Part shown: piece after piece, positions 11,323 to 21,966 of the stretch
How positions within the stretch are numbered: the stretch's first letter is position 1
How the letters are laid out: every line of letters starts with the position of its first letter
Assembly: GCF_029407905.1 (NCBI RefSeq)
Contig: NC_073628.1
Location: 62,008,501 to 62,072,500 of the forward strand
Direction of reading: 5' to 3'
Length of the DNA stretch: 64,000 bases
From: Bubalus kerabau
Taxonomy: Eukaryota; Chordata; Mammalia; Artiodactyla; Bovidae
Position numbers and translations under genes: made by a program
Notes under the pieces: model-generated
Told to the model about the DNA's origin: nothing
Database searches by the model: none
Seen by the model: only the letters and a program-made list of their open reading frames with translations

Positions 11323-12272
11323 CATGTTTCCTAACCTTATCTGAGGCTCAATTATAAAGAGGCAATACTTTCTGTAATTTGAACAGATCATGAATTAGAT
11401 CATTCCCAACCCCTTATACAAGGGTAGGAAAAAATTACAAGCCAAGATAACCCAAATATTCCTTGGAATTAATGTGTAGGCTTTGTGAAAGGTCATTTCT
11501 ATTTCAGGTTAGGAGTTCCATCTAGAGGGTAACATTAAGCTCATGATGGCCATTTAAAGAGCATCTATCATCAAATTCAATGCAAGAACTTCAAAGGGCA
11601 CCAACAAAATACAGAGGTAAAGCTTTAATATAATTACTTGAGCTCCCATATCAAGACATACCTGATGAGGTATTAGCATAACATTCTGTTACATAAATAT
11701 ATATTCCACTATTAATATAGATGAAAAGTCATTTTTATATCACACAATACACAAACTCTTCATAATACTGAAATTGAATTTCAGAGTAGGTCATTCTAAA
11801 TGGCACACTATAAAGTCTAGAATGGGATGAATTAAAATACGGAAGGAAGATAGTGAAGATTTTGTTATGCTCTTGTTTTAAACTATGCTCATTCTTCTGT
11901 AATATAGCCATCAATTGCCAATATTGTAAATTTTATTCTCAGACTGGGATAAGGAGAATAAAACACTAATTTATCCCTTAACCACTGTAGAAGAAAAACA
12001 CCTGCTAGTGGTAGGGAGAAGGCTGTTTGGTTTTTGTTTTTGTTTTTAAATAAGGTGCATGTTAAAGATATGAACTAATATCTATTGTCATTGCAGTTAC
12101 TAGTTTTGAATTATTTGAAAAGACACTTACACACCTAGTGAAATCTATAGAAATTGACAAACAGGAATCTATAATTTTTTAACCTCTGACTACAGCTCAG
12201 TTCTCGTAACTGAAAAAGAAAGGCTCACTATTAGTACCATCCAGCCCAGGAAAATGAAGACCTCGTCTACAC
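11323..12272. other. unclassified DNA
   Basis: I see no open frame of note and no repeat that I can name. Confidence 0.45.
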
Positions 12273-12520
12273 TCCTTTTAGATACAAACATTAAAGAAAG
12301 AAAGTGAAAGTGAAATTGCTCAGTCGTGTCTGACTCTTTGCGACCCCATGGACACCAGGCTCTTCTGTCCATGGGATTTTCTAGGCAAGAGCACTGGAGT
12401 GGGTTGCCATTTCCTTCTCCAGGGAACTTCCCGACCCTGGGATTGAACCCAGGTCTCCCACATTGTAGACAGATGCTTTACCATCTGAGCCACCAGGGAA
12501 GTCCTTTTAGATACAAACAT
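12273..12520. repeat. 19-base target-site duplication of Bov-tA
   Basis: The two perfect copies are at 12273-12291 and 12502-12520 and define the insertion boundaries exactly. Confidence 0.95.
12292..12501 (-). mobile_element. full-length Bov-tA SINE with perfect target-site duplication
   Basis: The antisense copy is complete from the tail (GCTCAGTCGTGTCTGACTC) to the tRNA head (GAGCCACCAGGGAAG). TCCTTTTAGATACAAACAT occurs at 12273-12291 and 12502-12520 without a mismatch, a 19-base target-site duplication. Perfect flanks and low divergence mark this as one of the youngest insertions in the window. Confidence 0.97.
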
Positions 12521-12757
12521 GAGGGAAGGGCAAAAAAGCAGTCAGGGAAAATTATAAAGACCGAAAAATTTCTGGTGAAAGTATTCAGTTCACAGCAAGA
12601 AGACCTTGGCATATGTAGTATATGCTATGGATTTGTGCCCACCCCCTGTTCCTACTTTTTGTATGCATGTGTGTGTTTATTTTATTATGAAGAAAATTTT
12701 ATTTAGAATTGGCCAGCTGTATTTGGGCTTTTTTTCTTTTTAACTTTACTTAGTATA

Positions 12758-12977
12758 GTGGCTTTCCAGATGGCAATAGTGGTAAAGAACCTGCCTGCCA
12801 ATGCAGGAAATGCAAGAGACACGAGTTTAATACCTGGGTTGGGAAGATCCCTTGGAGAAGGAAATGGCAACCCACTCAAGTATCCTTGCCTGGAGAATTC
12901 CATGGACAGAAGGACCTGATGGGCTACAGTTCATAGGGTTGTAAAGAGTCTGACATGTTTGAAACAACTTAGCATGC
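12758..12977 (+). mobile_element. full-length Bov-tA SINE nested in L1
   Basis: The sense copy has the head GGCTTTCCAGATGGC, the CCTGCCTGCCAATGCAGG block, the body GAAGGAAATGGCAACCC and the tail GAGTCTGACATG. L1 antisense sequence on the two sides (TTTAACTTTACTTAGTATAG and AGTTGATTTACAATGTTGTG) joins up once the SINE is removed. Confidence 0.92.
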
Positions 12978-13029
12978 ACATAGTTGATTTACAATGTTGT
13001 GTTAGTTTCAAGTGTACAGCACAGTGATT

Positions 13030-13040
13030 CACACACACAC

Positions 13041-13098
<58 letters not shown>
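13030..13098. repeat. compound (CA)n(TA)n(TG)n(TA)n microsatellite
   Basis: Alternating dinucleotide runs CA, TA, TG and TA follow each other directly. The purine-pyrimidine alternation over about 68 bases is a likely polymorphic site. Confidence 0.97.
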
Positions 13099-13099
<1 letters not shown>

Positions 13100-13334
13100 A
13101 TTCCTTTTCGGATTCTTTTTCCATATAGTTTATTACAGAATATTGAGTATAGTTCTCTGTGCCATACAGTAGATCTTGGTTGCTTATCTGTTTTATATAT
13201 AATAATGTGTGCATGTTAATCCTAACACCTAATTTATCCCTCACCACCCTACCTCTCCCCTTTGGAGGCCATGACTATATTTTTGAAGTCTATGAGTCTG
13301 TTTCTGTGTTATAAATAAGTTTAGAAGAACCTAA

Positions 13335-14979
13335 ATCTGTTCAGTTCAGTTCAGTTCTGTCACACAGTTGTGTCTGACTCCTTTTGACCCCATGGAATGC
13401 AGCATACCAGGCTTCCCTGTCCATCACCAACTCCTGGAGCCTACTCAAACCCATGTCCATTGAGTCGGTGATGCCATCCCACCATCTCATCCACTGTCAT
13501 CCCCTTCTCCTCCTGCCTTCAGTCTTTCCCACCATCAGGCTCTTTTCAAATGAGTCAGTTATTTGCATCAGGTGGCAAAATATTGGAATTTCAGCTTCAG
13601 CATCAGTCCTTCTTATGATTATTCAGGATTGATTTCCCCTAGAATGGACTGGTTGGATCTCCTTGCTGTCCAAGGGACTCTCAAGAGTTCTCCAACACCA
13701 CAGTGCAAAAGCATCAATTCTTCAGCACTCAGCTTTCTTCACAGTCCAAATCTCACATCCATACATGGCTACTGGAAAAACCACAGCTTTGACCAGATGC
13801 ACCTTTGTTAGCAAAGTAATGTCTCTGCTTTTCTGTCTAGGTTGGTCATAACTTTTCTTCCAAGGAGCAAGCATATTTTAATTTCATGGCTGCAGTCACC
13901 ATCTGCAGTGATTTTGGATCTCATAAAGATAAAGTCTGTCACTTTCCATTGTTTCCTGATCTATTTGTCATGCAGTGATGGGACCAGATTCCATGATCTT
14001 AGTTTTCTGAATGTTGAGCTTTAAGCCAACTTTTTCACTCTCCTCTTTCACTTTCATCAAGAGGCTCTTCAGCTCTTGTTCGCTTTCTGCCATAAGTTTG
14101 GTGTCATCTGCATATCTGAGGTTAATTGATATTTTTCTTGGCAATAATAATTCTAGCTTGTGCTTATCCAGCCCAGCATTTTACATCATGCACTCTGCAT
14201 ATAAGTTAAATAATCAGGGTGGCAAAGTGCAGTCTTGATGTACTCCTTTCCCTATTTGGAACCAGTCTGTTGTTCCATGTCCAGTTCTAACTTTTGCTTC
14301 CTGATCTGCATACAGATTTCTCAGGAGACAGGTCAGATGGTCTGGTATTCTCATCTCTCGAAGAATTTTCCACACGTTGTTGTGATCCACACAGTCAAAG
14401 GCTTTGGCATAGTCAATAAAGCAGAAGTAGATGTTTTTCTGGAACTCTCTTGCTTTTTTGATGATCCAATGGATGTTGGCAATTTGATCTCTGGTTCCTC
14501 TGTCTTCTAAATCCAGCTTGAACATCTGGAAGTTCACAGCTCACGTACTATTGAAGCCTGGCTTGGATAATTTTGAGCATTACTTTGCTATATTGTGAGA
14601 TGAGTGCAATTGTCAGGTAGTTTGAGCATTCTTTGGCATTGCCTTTCTTTGGGATTGGAATGAAAACTGACCTCTTCCAGACCTCTGGCCACTGCTGAGT
14701 TTTCTAAATTTGTTGGCATATTGAGTGCAGCACCCTAACAGCACCATCTTTTAGGATCTGAAATAGCTCAACTGAAGTTCCATCACCTCCACTAGCTCTG
14801 CTTGTAGTGATGCTTCCTAAGGCCCATTTGACTTCACATACCAGGATGTCTGTCTCTAGGTGAGTGACCACAACATCATGATTATCTGGGTCGTGAAGAT
14901 CTTTTTTGTATAGTTATTCTGTGTATTCTTGCCACCTCTTCTTAATATCTTCTGCTTCTGTTAAGTCTATACCATTTCT
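13335..14979 (-). mobile_element. BovB LINE, 5'-truncated, fused to RPL23A pseudogene
   Basis: The minus strand reads from the BovB region encoding N-G-(I/M)-D-L-T-E-A-E-D-I (near 14975) through the reverse transcriptase domain (decayed Y-A-K-A-F-D-C-V-D-H-N) to the GTTCAGTTCAGTTCAG-type tail at 13340. About half of the roughly 3.2 kb consensus is present. Its 5' end abuts the RPL23A sequence directly. Frameshifts and stops break the frame. Confidence 0.93.
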
Positions 14980-14980
14980 A

Positions 14981-15423
14981 ATTCCATTGGCAACATCCAA
15001 AGCATTAGTCAGGATCTAGTTTGACATATGCCTTCTTCTCTCCATCAAGCTTGATAAGGGTCCTGATCTTGACCACATCCATGTCATAGGGCTTCTCCAC
15101 AGCCTCTTGGATCTGGTGCCCTTGGGGATGCCATCATGATGCATCCTGTCTCTTGTTGTCATCTGCCTTTTACATAGCTGATCTAGCGATCAGGGGAACT
15201 TCGTGCTGATGTAATGGACAAGACTGTTTCTCCTTGGGGTGCACTTCCAAGGATATTTGGACTGCCTTCAGAGCTGCATTGACTTGGGTCTCTAGAAGGT
15301 GGGTGACATGTAGGCTTCCAGTTTTGTGTGTCTATGAAAGCCTTTGAGTACTGCCTTCTTGTCCTTTCTTTTGCTTTCAGCTTTGGGAATGTCAGGAGTT
15401 CTCTTCTTCACTTTTAGCAACAT
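14981..15423 (-). pseudogene. RPL23A: RPL23A (large-subunit ribosomal protein uL23) retropseudogene
   Basis: Read on the minus strand from an ATG at 15423, the sequence follows the RPL23A coding order. It shows P-K-A-E-S near the start, K-K-A-V-L-K-G, S-P-T-F followed by a stop and R-P-K, R-Q-S-K-Y-P, T-P-R-R-N, K-P-Y-D-M-D-V-V-K, and R-T-L-I-K-L-D-G-E-K-K-A-Y-V. A frame change then leads to the nucleotides for A-L-D-V-A-N. It is intronless, with several stops and frameshifts, so it is dead. It ends a few codons before the expected stop, with no 3' UTR or poly-A, and continues directly into BovB at about 14979. Parent function: a component of the 60S ribosome near the exit tunnel. About 20 bases of possible 5' leader lie upstream. 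Confidence 0.92.
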
Positions 15424-15445
15424 CTTTGTGAAAAACTTGTCCTTT

Positions 15446-15950
15446 TCTTAAATTAGAATGCTTATTATGATTATTCATTAATCCTTTTTGTGCTGTGTGT
15501 ACTGGAGTTTGTTAAACATAATACTTGTATAAAGACTATGGAAAGTCTGAATTGGAATTAAGATGTGAGAAAGAAAAAATTAATATCATCTGGAAATTAT
15601 GCACTCAGAGAAAAATAGGCTTATATAATCATCTATAAATGTAAAACTGGATTTTGATATTAGATTTTTTCCCAAAGGTAAAAAGATGAACACACTCTCG
15701 GCTTAATGTGACATTGTCATTTGCATAAAATAACACCTTGTATTTTCAATAAGGCTTGTTTGATATGTAAAGGCAAGATCCATGGCCACATTTTTAATTT
15801 ATAAAGAATCTCCTAGTAAGTAACTCTTTCAACTAGAATTCACCCTTAAGTTAAAGAAACTATAACTCTTTCAGAGTTTAATAAACCTCTTTCATTAAGG
15901 GTGACCAGAACATATTGGTATTTATATGGCTACATATAAATGAGCAGTCA
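15446..15950. other. unclassified AT-rich DNA
   Basis: I see no repeat or open frame that I can name between the RPL23A pseudogene and the next BovB. Confidence 0.45.
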
Positions 15951-15964
15951 CTGATTACATGAAA

Positions 15965-17372
15965 TCCTAAAAGATGATGCTGTTAGGGTGCTGCCGTCAA
16001 TATGCCAGAAAATTTGGAAAACTTGGCAGTAGCCACAGGACTGGAAAATATCAGTTTTCATTCCAATCCCAAAGAAAGGCAATGGAAAAGAACATTCAAA
16101 CTACCTCACAATTGCATTTATCTCACATGTTAGCAAAATAATGCTCAAAATTCTCCAAGCCGGGCTTCAGCAGTACATGAACTGTGAATTTCTGATGTTC
16201 AAGCTGGATTTAGAAAAGGTGGAGGAACTACAGATTGAATTGCCAACATCCGCTGGATCATCAAAAAGCAAGAGAATTCCAGAAAAAAATCTACTTCTGC
16301 TTTATTGACTATGCCAAAGCCTTTGATTGTGTGGATCACAACAAACTGGAAAAGTCTTTAAGAGATGGAAATTGCAGACCACTTTACCTGCCTCCTGAGA
16401 AATTCGTATGCAGGTCAAGAAGCAACAGTTAGAACCACACATGGAACAACAGACTTGTTCCAAATTGGGAAAGGAATAAGTCAAGGTTTTATATTGTCAC
16501 CCTGCTTATTTAACTTATATGCAGAGTACATCATGCAAAATACCAGGCTGAATGAAGCACAAGTGGGAATAATATTGCCAAGAGAAATACCAATAACCTC
16601 AGATATGCAGATGACACCACCCTTATGTCAGAAAATGAAGAACTAAAGAGGCTCTTTATGAATGTGAAAGAGGAGAGTGAAAAAGTTGGCTTAAAACTCC
16701 ACAATCAGAAAACTAAGATCATGGAATCTGGTCCCATCACTTCATGGCAAATAGATGGGGAAACAATGGAAACAGTGACAGACTTTATTTTAGGGGGTCC
16801 AAAATCATGGCAGATGGTGACTGCAGCCATGATATTAAAATACGCTTGCTCCTTGGAAGAATAGCTTTGACCAACCTAGACAGCATATTAAAAAGCAGAG
16901 ACATTACTTTGCCAACAAAGGTGCATCTAGTCAAAGCTATGGTTTTTCCAGTAGTCATGTATGGATGTGGGAGTTGAACTGTAAAGAAAGCTGAGCACTG
17001 AAGAATTGATGCTTTTGAACTGTGGTGTAGGAGAAGACTCTTGAGAGTTCCTTGGACTGTAAGATCAAACCAGTCAATATTAAAGAAAATCAGTCCTGAA
17101 TATTCATTAGAAGGACTGATGCTGAAGCTCCAATATTTTGGCCACCTTGGGTGAAGAACTAACTCATTGGAAAACACCCTGATGCTGGGAAAGATTGAGG
17201 GCTGGAGGAGAAGGGGACGACAGAGGATGAGATGGTTGTATGGCCTCACCGACTCAATGGACATGAGTTTGAGCAAGCTACTGGAGTTGGTGCTGAACAG
17301 GGAAGCCTGGTGTGCTGTGGTCCATGGGGTCACAAAAAGTCGGACCTGACTCAGCAACTGAACTGTACTGAA
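15965..17372 (+). mobile_element. BovB LINE, 5'-truncated
   Basis: Sense BovB runs from the region encoding D-D-A-V...C-Q through the reverse transcriptase segment (F-C-F-I-D-Y-A-K-A-F-D-C-V-D-H-N in one frame, then K-G-I-S-Q-G-F-I-L-S-P-C-L-F-N in another) to an AACTGTACTGAACTG tail. The frame shifts several times. CTGATTACATGAAA at 15951-15964 and CTGATTAGATGAAA at 17373-17386 are a 14-base target-site duplication with one mismatch. Confidence 0.95.
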
Positions 17373-17386
17373 CTGATTAGATGAAA

Positions 17387-18984
17387 ACCATATCAGGTCT
17401 GGTTCTTCAATCAGAGTTTGTTATTAACGGTCTAGGTCTCCACTACAATCCTATCAGATAATTCCTATTCTCAAAGTATTATGAGATGCTCAGTTTCCCC
17501 AGTTTTGTATCTACATTCCAGGAAGAAATGAAATGAAATTGCCACAATCCAGAGTCTATGCCAAATATATAGTCTTAAAGTTATTTTCTTCAAAGTTCCT
17601 CTTTGTAACTTTTACACTTCTGTAGGTTGGCCAGAGCTGTGTCATAAGATCATCTCTAGTTTCATGTAGAATCTGGAAAGATATTGATTAACTACAAACA
17701 TAACAATGCATAAATTAAGTTTTTTTTTAAGTAAGTAAATGGGAAATGGGGAATTACAATTTATTAATAGCCGAAGTCTATTCATAACTGTCATAATTGC
17801 CTGTTAAGAAAATGAAATCATTGAGTTCAAATTAATGACAACACTTTTATAAATGATCATTCATTACTGTAATGAGAAGACCTCTATATTCCTGAGAGTC
17901 TTTTCAAAATTATCCTTTGATGGAGCCACACAATGATGAATTACTTGCTTAAGGATCTGTCTTTTCCTCACCTGGCAACTGGAACTTCATCACTGTTTAC
18001 AGTGCTGCTGTGAGGGCCGCAGCGTCTTCATGTGGACCCCTCTCTCTGGGCACAGTGGGCTGTTCTGTGTGTGTGTTGGAGGTGAGAAGAACTTTCATTA
18101 AATGAGTTGCCTAGACCACCTCATCCTCAGTAGCAGAGTTGCATGATCCAGTGTCCTGTACTAGAACATTTGAAGAGTTTTTCAAATTATAAACAATAAA
18201 GCAAGTCCTTCTCCTCCTGGGATTAAAATCATAATGCATGCAGGTAATACATGTCCAGATAAAAGAGAATCAACTTGATATACATTGAGAGACATTTGTT
18301 CCTGAAACTCAGCTGCAAAAATCTGAATTATTGGAGTTGTTTAAATATTCTTTATTTTACCATGTAACATCAAGATTCTCTTCTTTGGGCTTAGTCCATT
18401 TATTTGACTTTCTCTAATTCAGATCAGTAGATCAAGTGGAAGAGTCTTGACATTTATCCTAGTTAATATACATTATCCTTCATGTTATTAAATAGTGAGT
18501 GTCCTTCTTATTTGATACCAGTATCAATTAATACAATCTTAAATGTAATTTGACACTAGGTATATGCATTCTGTATAATAAAAAGCCCAATAGTTGATGG
18601 TTTTGATTGTGTCAGTTGAGTTGACCTAGGCTATGTTGCAGTAATCAACAGTAAAAATTTGTAGTGTGGTTTATAACCCTGAGTGTTTTCATCTTATGAA
18701 AACACGTTCATCTCAGACTGGCACTAATTCCACTCCCCACTGTCTTCATGTTGGGATTCAGGCTGACTGAATGACCTTTATTTATAATCTCATGGTCTCA
18801 TGGAAAAAGAAAATAAATTATGCATGGCTGTCCCTAGGCTAGTACTTAAAACTTTTGAATGTAAGTGGCATATGTGATTTTTACTCAAATTCCTTAACCA
18901 AGGCAAGTTACTGGACCTCTACTAAATAGTAAAGGAGAGAGAATAGGTGAATATTTTGAGCAACTATACAGTATTCCACAAGAA
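17387..18984. other. unclassified, mostly unique-looking DNA
   Basis: No interspersed repeat is obvious. A slightly GC-richer stretch at about 17930-18150 contains no open frame with a domain. Confidence 0.4.
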
Positions 18985-19195
18985 CAGAAATCCTGGATGC
19001 TGTGTGGGTTAAATTCTGATTCTGTCTTTTAGCAACAGTGTTACTTTAGGCAAGTTAGAAAATGTCTCTGTGCATCACACTCTTCACTGAAAAGTAAACG
19101 TAATTCTGGTTACAACTTCCATAGAACTGATATGATGAGTCAATAAGGTAATGGCTAGAAAATGCACAGCACAGTATCTGGCTCAACACCACCAG
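18985..19195 (+). mobile_element. MIR SINE
   Basis: The mammalian-wide MIR order is visible: a degenerate TTAAATTCTGATTCTGTC, the core-like GTTACTTTAGGCAAGTTAG, TCTCTGTGCATCACAC, and the end AATGCACAGCACAGTATCTGGC. It is old and diverged, as expected for MIR. Confidence 0.82.
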
Positions 19196-19804
19196 CTTAA
19201 AAAAAATACCTTATTATATTGGATTCAACTTTTGATTGAGAACATTAAACTTGACTTATATATAAATAACACATGTGCTCTAGTTCTAACGTCTCTTCTT
19301 GTAGTGAAATTGCTACCCAAAGATCTTAAGGGCTAAATGCCTCTGTCAATAGTAAATTGCTTGGCTGGGGCTTTAATTGCCCATTCTTTGTTCTCTCAGT
19401 AACCTGCCATCTTTTTATTTATTTTCATAAGAGACACTGATTAAAATTAAGACTCATCAGCTGCTCAAGACAGAATAGAAAACTTAGTGTAATACCCCCT
19501 TTTACAGAATGTAAATAATAACAACACAATCTATTACCATGGAAGTGGTCTCACCAAGTACCAAACAATTGCCATGATTCAATTTTAATAACTGTATTAA
19601 TAACTGTCCACTCTGCAATACAAAACTCCATGGCACTGATGATGTTGCTATTAGGAGTTCACCAGTATATTACCTTCTGAAAACCTTCATGTTTTCATAA
19701 TTACCACTTGTAGAAGTCATTTATTTTTCCCTTTATAAATAGAGAATACCTTAAATTAGTCTAGTATTTGACATTTCTGGGGTCAAATATTTTCCTATTT
19801 ACTG
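19196..19804. other. unclassified DNA
   Basis: Nothing recognisable is seen. Confidence 0.4.
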
Positions 19805-19980
19805 CAGGGATCCCCAGCCTCTGGGATCTAATGCCTGATGATCTGAGGTAGAGCTGATTAATAAGAATAGAAATAAAGTGCACAGTACATGTAACACACT
19901 TCAATCACTCTGAAACCATTCCCCCACCCCAGGTCCATGTACAAAATGTCTTCCACAAAACCAGTCCCTGGTGCCAGAAA
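19805..19980. mobile_element. Tip100-like hAT DNA transposon remnant, internally deleted
   Basis: The left end, CAGGGATCCCCAGCC, resembles the CAGGGGTCCCCAACC terminus of Tip100-type elements and is followed by GGGATCTAATGCCTGATGATCTG. The right part (CCACCCCAGGTCCATGTAC, GTCTTCCACAAAACCAGTCC, CTGGTGCCAGAAA) matches the other end in inverted order, but the last bases of the terminal repeat are missing. Family assignment is from memory. Confidence 0.62.
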
Positions 19981-20825
19981 TGTAATTTATTGGATCTGTC
20001 AGTTTCCAGAGCATAGTTTAGATCTGCTCCCAGAAAACTAAAGCAGGCTCTGCCTAAGAGGGACTTCACAGCACATTTTCTCTCCAGCCAAACTGCCATG
20101 TTGCTGTTGTTAGTTTCTGGACTTTTAGGATCGCACAACATGCATCTGTCTGTTTTGAGCTTCCCCACTTAAGGTTGCTGCTCCTGCTGCCTCTGGGACC
20201 AAAGGACAATGCTTTTCCTGCTTTGTAAACAGAGAAAGACTCAGCCTTGTACTTTGCCACTGATCACTCCTTCAGTGTTATGTGAACAAAGATAGTTGCC
20301 ATTTTCAGTTACTTTTCCCTGACCCAATGCAGCATACAGTGGCATTACCAGAGGCCAACTGATTACATTTTATGGGCAATGACTGTATCAAAATGACATA
20401 TTGATATCATTTTCTCAAAATCATAAAAAAATAAGAAAATATGTTTAGGTATCACATTTTATTTGAATTTAAAGCAAGGATTCAGAGTGGACAGTTTGTT
20501 ACAACTCTGTATTTACACATTTATGAATATTTACATATTTGTTAATTTTTATCTATAGGTTAACAGGTGAGAGAACATTGGTACCTTACATTTTGTTTTA
20601 AAAAATATAAAAGAAACTATGCCTTATGGTCATAAGAGATCTCATTTAAGATCAAATAATACTAAGTTCATGTTTATAGCATCTTTGAGAGATATAAAAT
20701 GTATGTCTTAATTTTAAAAATCATAGTTAATTGAGGCTCTTCTAGTATAGAAGCATCCATGTAGTAGTAAAACTAGCCTGAAAATCCAGAAGAATTGCAA
20801 TTCAACAAAAAGACACACTAGGCAT
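19981..20825. other. unclassified DNA, GC-richer at 19990-20290
   Basis: A stretch next to the DNA transposon has higher GC and open frames of 64 and 87 codons on the minus strand, but no domain. It could be more of an old repeat or a conserved non-coding element. Beyond 20300 the DNA is AT-rich. Confidence 0.4.
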
Positions 20826-20833
20826 TAATTTAC

Positions 20834-21042
20834 TTTGTTGTGGTTGTTGTTTAGTCTAACTTTTTTGCGACGCCTTAGACTGTAGCCTGACAGGCTCCTC
20901 TGTCCATGGGATGTTCCAGGCAAGAATACTGGAGCAGGTTGCCATCTCCTTCTCCAGGGGATCTTCCTAATCCAGGGATCAAATCCATGTCTCCTGCATT
21001 GGCAGGCCACTTCTTTACCACATTGCCACCAGGTAAGCCTCC
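20834..21042 (-). mobile_element. Bov-tA SINE
   Basis: Full antisense Bov-tA runs from the tail (GTTGTTTAGTCTAAC) through GGCTCCTCTGTCCATGG and CTTCTCCAGGGGATCTTCC to the head (TTGCCACCAGGTAAGCC). TAATTTAC at 20826-20833 and 21043-21050 is an eight-base target-site duplication. Confidence 0.93.
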
Positions 21043-21050
21043 TAATTTAC

Positions 21051-21958
21051 ATTAGGGCAAATATTAATAGTGAAGTTTCTTTCTCATACTATATAAGAAT
21101 TAGAATTGAGTTGTGCAGTCAACATATTTATTTAATTTTGTTTCTATTATTATATATTATTATTTATGTGCATTAAGTAGACTAGAATTATACAGATAAT
21201 ATCATTCATTTATGAGATTGAGGGAGAGAACCTGTAACTTGTTTCTTAATTCTGATCTTGGATGTCTTAAATAACAGGGCTTAACTTGTGTGAGGCTGCA
21301 AGCTAGGACATTCAACAAGAAGGCATTCTTGTTGTCTTCTTGATTTTAAGCGAAGACTGACTAGGAGAATTTTTTGAAAGATAGATTTAAAAATAGAAAA
21401 GGAAAAGGAGCAAAGATAAATAGTAGCTATCAAATAAAAAGTAAAAATAATATTTGACCCATCAATCAAGTCTATATGAAGGAAATGACAATCAAAAACT
21501 TCTTACAAGAGATAACATTATTTAAATATCCCAATGAAAGTATGAGACAGTGATCACTGCAGATTGCCTTTCAGAAATTTCACCAACTCAAACCAGGATA
21601 CACTGCATTTCTAGTTTAGGATAAAGCATTTTAAAGTCCATGCTGGGATTTTAGATAAGGTCCTTAGTTCTGGATAAGATAAAGTCTAACTGAAGAAAAG
21701 TAAAGTATTTACTTTATTTTTAATAGATACAGAATGTAGGACCCCTAAAGAAAATCTGGTTGCCTGTGATGAAATGGGAAAGGACAATAAAGTCACAAAA
21801 AATACTTTTTATTTGAATGTAAAGTTAACAATTTTAGCTAAAATATGTGAAATGAATATAATGAATATTCATTACTTACTATATACTATATTTACTTACT
21901 ATATTATTACTATAAATTTACATACTATATATTACATATAAAATTACATACTATATAC
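21051..21958. other. unclassified AT-rich DNA with TACTATA-rich end
   Basis: I see no gene or known repeat. The last ~120 bases are low-complexity ACTATATA sequence, which served as the BovB target. Confidence 0.5.
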
Positions 21959-21966
21959 TATACTTA

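Larger units (their letters stand above)
12727..13325 (-). mobile_element. old L1 3' end in antisense, split by Bov-tA
   Basis: Antisense L1 terminal sequence (GTTGATTTACAATGTTGTG, AGTTTCAAGTGTACAGCAC, then TCCATATAGTTTATTACAG, CATGACTATATTTTTGAAG) surrounds a microsatellite at 13030-13098. Confidence 0.85.

Noticed and set aside
12326..12706. 126-codon frame that looks like a protein
   Set aside because: The first half is translated antisense Bov-tA and the rest is unrelated flank.
12984..13172. 62-codon frame with C-V and I-Y repeats
   Set aside because: It is the translated compound microsatellite inside an L1 fragment.
16785..17357. 190-codon minus-strand frame, and similar long frames at 28488-29105 and 60368-60997
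   Set aside because: These are antisense readings of BovB 3' sequence. The real coding direction carries the reverse transcriptase motifs.
20066..20260. 64-codon minus-strand frame as a retropseudogene
   Set aside because: No recognisable protein family, and it overlaps an 87-codon frame in a different frame. Kept only as unclassified GC-richer DNA.
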